From assembly GCA_001936135.1 (NCBI GenBank), contig CP012812.1, positions 496,001 to 560,000 of the forward strand: DNA of 64,000 bases, read 5' to 3'. The first letter of the stretch is position 1, and every line of letters begins with the position of its first letter. Positions 59,585 to 64,000 of the stretch are shown piece after piece. A program made the translations under genes and the position numbers. Origin of the DNA: Saccharomycopsis fibuligera x Saccharomycopsis cf. fibuligera. Lineage: Eukaryota > Ascomycota > Saccharomycetes > Ascoideales > Saccharomycopsidaceae. A model generated the notes under the pieces. The model made no database searches and was not told the DNA's origin. It saw only the letters and a list, made by a program, of their open reading frames with translations.

Positions 59585-60766
59585 ATGAAGAAAGAATTGA
59601 GATTCCTTATATGGGCCCACTTGGTGGTGATATTGTTTCTCCTCTACCAGGTCTCTGACTTGATAACTTTGATCTACGACGACACGTTTCAAGACTCCCT
59701 TTCCAGTGTCGATTTGAATCCTCCCGAGGGCGGTCATCTCAACAGACCAGAACTCATCCCCAAGATCATTCACCAAACTTACAAAAACAGCACCATTCCG
59801 GAAAAATGGAAAGAAGGCCAGCAAGCTTGTATCGATTTGCATCCAGATTATCAGTACATTTTGTGGACAGACACCATGGCTAGAGAATTCATTTCTGACC
59901 ATTATCCTTGGTTTTTGAAAACTTTTGACAATTACAAGTATCCTATTCAAAGAGCTGACTCCATCAGATATTTTGTCCTTAATCATTATGGTGGGATCTA
60001 CATTGATTTGGATGACGGTTGTCAGCGTAAGTTGGACCCATTGTTGACAGTGCCGGCTTTTGTACGCAAAACTGCCCCTTCTGGTATCTCCAACGATGTC
60101 ATGGGCTCAGTGCCAAGACATCCATTTTTCCAAAAAGTGCTTGACTCTTTGGAAAAATATAACCACAACTATTTGGTCCCATACATCACCGTGATGTATA
60201 CCACTGGCCCGCTTTTCCTTTCGGTTATTTGGAAACGCTACAAAAGATGGGGCGTTCCTGAAGGCGGCGTGGTTAGAATCTTGCAACCGGATGATTACAA
60301 GAGACATAGTTATTCTTTTTTCAAGATTGTCAAAGGTGATTCATGGCATTTGAACGATGCCCAATTCATCAAGAGTTTGGCTCATCATATTGTTGAATGT
60401 GTTATTGCTGGATTCGTGCTTGCTTTTGTTGTTTTCTATTTGGAGTGGAAGTTATACAAATGGTTGCAAAACGGCAACTATGTCAAAATCAGAAACCAAA
60501 TTTACAGAACATTGCATTTGAAAATCGCCGATGATGATCTTCCATACTATGTTGTCAATAATAATGATGGTGAACCAAATGTTCACAGACAAACATCTGC
60601 TGGCCAATCTGGTACCTACAGTGCTAGCAATGGAATGTTGAAACTTGTCGGTTTGCAATCCAATATTTTAGACCAATTCACCGGCAAGAAGATTAATAGA
60701 AATAGAAAAGATTCAAACATCATCTTGCCTAATGTTGATATTGAGCTCAATTTTACTGATGAGTAG
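59585..60766 (+). CDS. SUR1: Sur1/Csg1-type inositolphosphorylceramide mannosyltransferase (MIPC synthase)
   Basis: 393-aa Golgi GT32 enzyme that transfers mannose from GDP-mannose to IPC, making MIPC; it works with the regulatory subunit Csg2. The ATG at 59585 gives MKKELRFLIWAHLV, matching MRKELKYLI of Sur1; the 18 codons upstream open only with TTG. TM1 is at about 7-27. The catalytic part holds LIPKIIHQTYKNSTIPEKWKEG, YILWTDTMAREFI, YPIQRADSIRYFVLNHYGG, the DxD in YIDLDDG near 140-145, SNDVMGSVPRHPFF and TGPLFLSVIWKRYKRW. A second TM lies near 275-292 and is followed by a cytosolic tail of about 100 residues. It is longer than the Saccharomyces protein. Sur1 versus its paralogue Csh1 cannot be settled; CUG yeasts usually have one. 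Confidence 0.9.
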   Translation: MKKELRFLIWAHLVVILFLLYQVSDLITLIYDDTFQDSLSSVDLNPPEGGHLNRPELIPKIIHQTYKNSTIPEKWKEGQQACIDLHPDYQYILWTDTMAREFISDHYPWFLKTFDNYKYPIQRADSIRYFVLNHYGGIYIDLDDGCQRKLDPLLTVPAFVRKTAPSGISNDVMGSVPRHPFFQKVLDSLEKYNHNYLVPYITVMYTTGPLFLSVIWKRYKRWGVPEGGVVRILQPDDYKRHSYSFFKIVKGDSWHLNDAQFIKSLAHHIVECVIAGFVLAFVVFYLEWKLYKWLQNGNYVKIRNQIYRTLHLKIADDDLPYYVVNNNDGEPNVHRQTSAGQSGTYSASNGMLKLVGLQSNILDQFTGKKINRNRKDSNIILPNVDIELNFTDE

Positions 60767-63121
60767 ACAGTGAGCTGAATTGAGTTACTTTTTACCGAAA
60801 AAATTACAAGAAAAAAAAATAATCAATAGCATCTGCTTATCAAGAAAAAAAAGCAGCAATAACAATAACGCCAAACTACCTAACAATCAAAGATTGTAAT
60901 TAATTTTATATAAATTGGTCTCCCACCTAATGATATACTATGTTTTTTTTTCTTGCTTCCCTGCCTTGCTTATGGTTATGTCGTGTTATGTTACTCTATA
61001 CATTTTTGTCTTTATCTTTGAACTTTTCATTCATCCACTATTTCTGCAATTTCTCTGCCATGTTCCTACTCTTTTGTCACCATTTATTACTGTCATATTG
61101 TTGAGCTTTTTTCATTTTTCATTTTCATTTATAATTGGGTTTGTTTTTTTGATAACTTTGAAATTTAAATTGGGTCTGTGTTGTTTATTTTTATTATATC
61201 ACTCTTATTATTATTATTATTATCATTATTATAACTACTGCTATTGTTGCTATACTGGTTTACTGGTTTTCTCTTCTCTGTTACTGTTTGTTTATTGGTA
61301 TTTATATCGATTGTTGTGCTTTGGCTTGCGCTGAAGTGTTTCAACTTGCTGCTTCTCACTACTACTATTACTACTACTATTTACTACACCACCCACTAAA
61401 AAAACACCATTATTTGAAAATAATTCTGTCAGATTCTCTCTTTTAATCACATTTATTTATCTAGTTATTGATTTATTTTGTCTTTTTTTTTTTTTTTTTC
61501 TTAATCACCAATAATAAGTACTATATTTTGTCTTGTTTTGATTCAATTTGGTTTTATTATATTTTTTGATTTTACATTATGTTTATGTTGATATTTATAA
61601 ATAATGCTTCATGTTCTATGCTTCTTATTGTTTCATTCCGTCGTCCATTCGTAAAGCTACAGCCTCACTGCGGCGTCGTTTTATGAGCAACGATTTCAAC
61701 ACACATTTCAGAGAGGGTGCTAACAGTTCAAACTTTTTGGGTTTTCTTTGACTAGGCTAAGCTCTTTTTAATTTTCCGCAAACTCGTTTCATTGTTTGGT
61801 CTTTTTAGCGTTTTACCATCATCATAGTATATATAATTTCTCAAAGGGGCCCACTTGCCATATTTTTCAAATTTTCTTGAATAAGCAAGTATTTTAAGCA
61901 ATAGATCACTATGAACTGATTTGCTATGCATGTTGCTCCGCTAACTGTGGTTGGCTTTGGCTTTGGCTTTGGCTTTGGCTTGCTTGAACCTTGAAATCTG
62001 AAATCTATCGAACACGAGTTTATTATTTCATAGTTTATGGTCTATATTTACGCGGCTGCGTCATGCTTGGGCTATTCTACGCCAACGTTGACATAGCTCC
62101 AGCCATATTTATTTCCATGACTATAGCAACTTTGTATATCTGCACAGTTTATCAGTAAGACGGCGTGTCGGTTGGTCGGTGTTGTATTCCCCTGCTCTGT
62201 TACTTTCAAAAGCTGTCCAGTGCTCTTTCCTGCTGCCTCCGGGCTCAGCTAGCAGCAAGCAGTATCAGCCCGTCAATTGCCAACACTCCGGTACCATGGT
62301 TAACCTGTATCTTTTTTGACTTGGGTCTGTTCTTGTTCGGTCTTGAGACCGGTTCAATGCAGAATTTGCCCATGGTGCAATCAATAATGGTCCACAACCA
62401 GGAGGTAGAGTAGTAAAACGCAAATTAGCACAAAAAGTTTGTTGCAAGAGACTTGCCACAGCTTCTGAACAAGGCTCTACGGGGTTTTTATTTACATCAA
62501 TGTGTGTATTATAAAAACTTATAAACATTGAGTTCTACGCCAGCCTGTAATAATACTGCAGCGTACGGTGATGGTGTGGTTATAGTTCCGGTCGCTGCTC
62601 CCGTGACGCTCATCGCTCATCGGGCAAAAAAATAAAATTTTTTTTAGTTACGGACGATGGCCTTTTTAATGGTGTAACATATGTGATGAGGAATACTACT
62701 ACTAGAGTACACTGTGAACTCTTGTGCTGGCCATTACAACTCTCGTTCGTAAACAATATTGTGCTGCGCCCATAAGTATCGACCTAATAATCACTGACCG
62801 GCGAGGAAATCAGTCAATATTTGAGGCTGGTTACAGTATATATACTAAGGTCTCATATCCGCGCTTACTTGATCTGGACGGGTTTTTTTCCAGAAGGTTT
62901 CAAAACTTATTCAACTTTTGAAATCTTGATCTTTGGCTGATTACTTTCAACCACATACGCATAGCTTGCCATCAGTATACCCAGCATAGTGATATTGTTA
63001 ATGATTGACTCAGAGAGGCTTACTTTTCTTTTAGTTGCTTACCGTTAAGATATATCATTATCCCCATTCACTCATTTTTTTTTTTCTTCTTCTTTCACTA
63101 TTTTTATCTTGAACAGGCTGA
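60767..63121. other. 2.4-kb gene-free region between SUR1 and TRZ1
   Basis: The SUR1 3' flank is T-rich, with an ATT repeat near 61204-61226, giving a spurious hydrophobic 139-codon frame. A (TTGGCT)5 repeat lies at 61951-61980. Frames at 62165-62528 have no support. A strong pyrimidine tract ending TTGAACAG lies at 63075-63116. Confidence 0.45.
61951..61980. repeat. (TTGGCT)5 hexanucleotide repeat
   Basis: Five perfect TTGGCT units in a row in non-coding DNA. Confidence 0.95.
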
Positions 63122-63133
63122 GTCGCTACCACA

Positions 63134-63487
63134 TTGGTAAAGTTGAGAGTCCATAATCAATTGTTGCTCCACTGGAGTCCACCAACACAAGCCCAATCAA
63201 CCCTATTCAATCCATTTACACAACCCTTCGTTTTGTATTCTCGTCATCTGCTATTCAGCATTGGCTCTAGGCGTGCCTTGTCAGTTTTCCCAAAACTACT
63301 AAACCAACATCCCAAGTCCATAAGAAAGGGAGAATCAATCCTTTCGCCGCCATCACCAGCGCCTTCTACACCTCATAAAAGCGAGAAAGTAAAACCAGCT
63401 AATAACACGAACTTCATTACCGGAAAAAATTATTCATCTTTTGCATCAAAAAATCGACCAAATAAAGCCACATACTCAGCATCCACC
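63134..63487 (+). other. TRZ1: AUG-less in-frame N-terminal extension of TRZ1, presequence-like
   Basis: The TRZ1 frame stays open from the TGA at 63119-63121 to the ATG at 63488 without any in-frame ATG. From the TTG at 63134, which has A at -3, it encodes about 66 residues with no Asp or Glu, rich in Arg, Lys, Ser, Leu and His (for example RRALSVFPKLLNQHPKSIRK). That composition is typical of a mitochondrial targeting sequence. A near-cognate start, or a spliced upstream start codon, could yield a mitochondrial isoform. The open frame and composition are seen; use is inferred. Confidence 0.5.
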
Positions 63488-64000
63488 ATGTTTGAAATCC
63501 GTACCATATCCCATCCGACTGCTGATTCGCAGTATCCATTGATAATGGTCCAAACACAACATGGCGTCAAGTATCTTATTGGTAATGTCTCCGAGGGCAC
63601 TCAACGTATAATGACCAGCAATACTATACGAATGGGTAAAATTAAAGGAGTGTTTCTTACAGGGAAACTAACCTGGCGGAAGTTGGCTGGATTGCCGGGA
63701 TTGGTTCTCAGCGTTAGTGACCAAGGCTTGAAACTGTTGGGCTTGTCTTATGGGAATGAACTTTTGCATTATTTGGTTTCTAGTTGGAGGTATTTTGTGT
63801 TTCGAAAAGGGATGGATTTAAAGTGCAACGTTATTGACTTTGAAGATGGGAAATGCTTTGAAGATGAGTTATTGAAAATTAGAGGGTTTCAAGTTAGTGA
63901 TCAGGAGACTGCAAACCCTGATTCTACCTTTAGCTTAAGTTCAAATAACGGTAGTAATGAAACAAGCAATGTCGGTTTTAAAGAAGCAAGGTCAATCATT
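63488..64000 (+). CDS. TRZ1: Long-form tRNase Z (Trz1), 5' part only
   Basis: At least 171 codons, running off the right edge of the window. Trz1 cleaves the 3' trailer of tRNA precursors in nucleus and mitochondria. MFEIRTISHPTADSQYPLIM, QTQHGVKYLIGNVSEGTQR, GKIKGVFLTGKLTW, LAGLPGLVLSVSDQG and LHYLVSSWRYFVF follow the amino-half beta-lactamase-like domain of S. cerevisiae Trz1. The catalytic HxHxDH motif lies in the C-terminal half and is outside the window. The ATG at 63488 corresponds to the annotated start of most yeast orthologues, but the reading frame continues upstream (see the extension). Confidence 0.9.
   Translation, partial: MFEIRTISHPTADSQYPLIMVQTQHGVKYLIGNVSEGTQRIMTSNTIRMGKIKGVFLTGKLTWRKLAGLPGLVLSVSDQGLKLLGLSYGNELLHYLVSSWRYFVFRKGMDLKCNVIDFEDGKCFEDELLKIRGFQVSDQETANPDSTFSLSSNNGSNETSNVGFKEARSII

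Noticed and set aside
60915-61334. 139-codon hydrophobic plus-strand frame after SUR1
   Set aside because: It starts with TTG and is a Phe/Leu/Tyr-rich translation of a T-rich 3' flank with ATT repeats. It has no domain or promoter.
62265-62528. 87-codon minus-strand frame upstream of TRZ1
   Set aside because: ATG-started, but with no recognisable domain or leader; similar frames on the other strand show that this stretch is simply stop-poor.
1-64000. Transposons, LTR or virus-like elements, CRISPR arrays, rRNA
   Set aside because: None seen: no reverse transcriptase, integrase, transposase or capsid-like protein, no long terminal repeats and no regularly spaced repeats.

Overview
This is a nuclear window from a budding yeast, most likely of the CUG-Ser1 clade (Candida/Lodderomyces group; a Lodderomyces elongisporus-like genome would fit). 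The case rests on several points. Single-exon yeast-type genes sit on both strands. A few short introns carry yeast splice signals. Coding DNA is about 40% GC with long A/T homopolymers. By my reading the 827-codon MCM7 gene has no in-phase CTG codon, as expected where CTG was reassigned to serine. I saw no rRNA, tRNA, CRISPR, LTR element or other transposon.

Layout. 0.7-12 kb: MSH3(+), TRM112(-, one intron), RHO4(+), a GH18 chitinase(+), EXO1(-), then a possible 50-aa membrane microprotein(-). 13.4-25 kb: SUR7(-), a possible 68-aa myristoylated protein(+), RAD1(+), and a HAPSTR1-like nuclear protein(-). 25.8-34 kb: an unknown 141-aa protein(+), a divergent Mnn9/Anp1-family membrane protein that lacks the family DxD(-), MCM7(+), SIT4(-). 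34.7-39.1 kb: two tandem hexose transporters(-). 42.5-49 kb: a Hook-domain coiled-coil protein with a short first exon(-), UPF3(-), THP1(+). 51.4-64 kb: a KRE2/MNT1-type mannosyltransferase(+), RPN9(-), a SUR1/CSG1-type MIPC synthase(+), and the 5' part of TRZ1(+), which runs off the right edge.

Themes. Four genome-maintenance genes (MSH3, EXO1, RAD1, MCM7) lie within 32 kb. Three of them have ACGCG-type (MCB-like) G1/S sites upstream. Three Golgi glycosyltransferase-type genes, a chitinase and SUR7 serve the cell surface. SIT4, RPN9, UPF3, THP1, TRM112 and TRZ1 are housekeeping genes for signalling, protein turnover and RNA metabolism.

Points that simple ORF calling would miss are the second exon of TRM112, the first exon of the Hook-like gene, the 118-codon AUG-less, basic upstream extension of TRZ1 that looks like a mitochondrial presequence, and the small ORFs. 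Several intergenic stretches are long (up to 4.5 kb). The one at 55.1-59.6 kb is unusually GC-rich and holds a Z-DNA-type inverted repeat.
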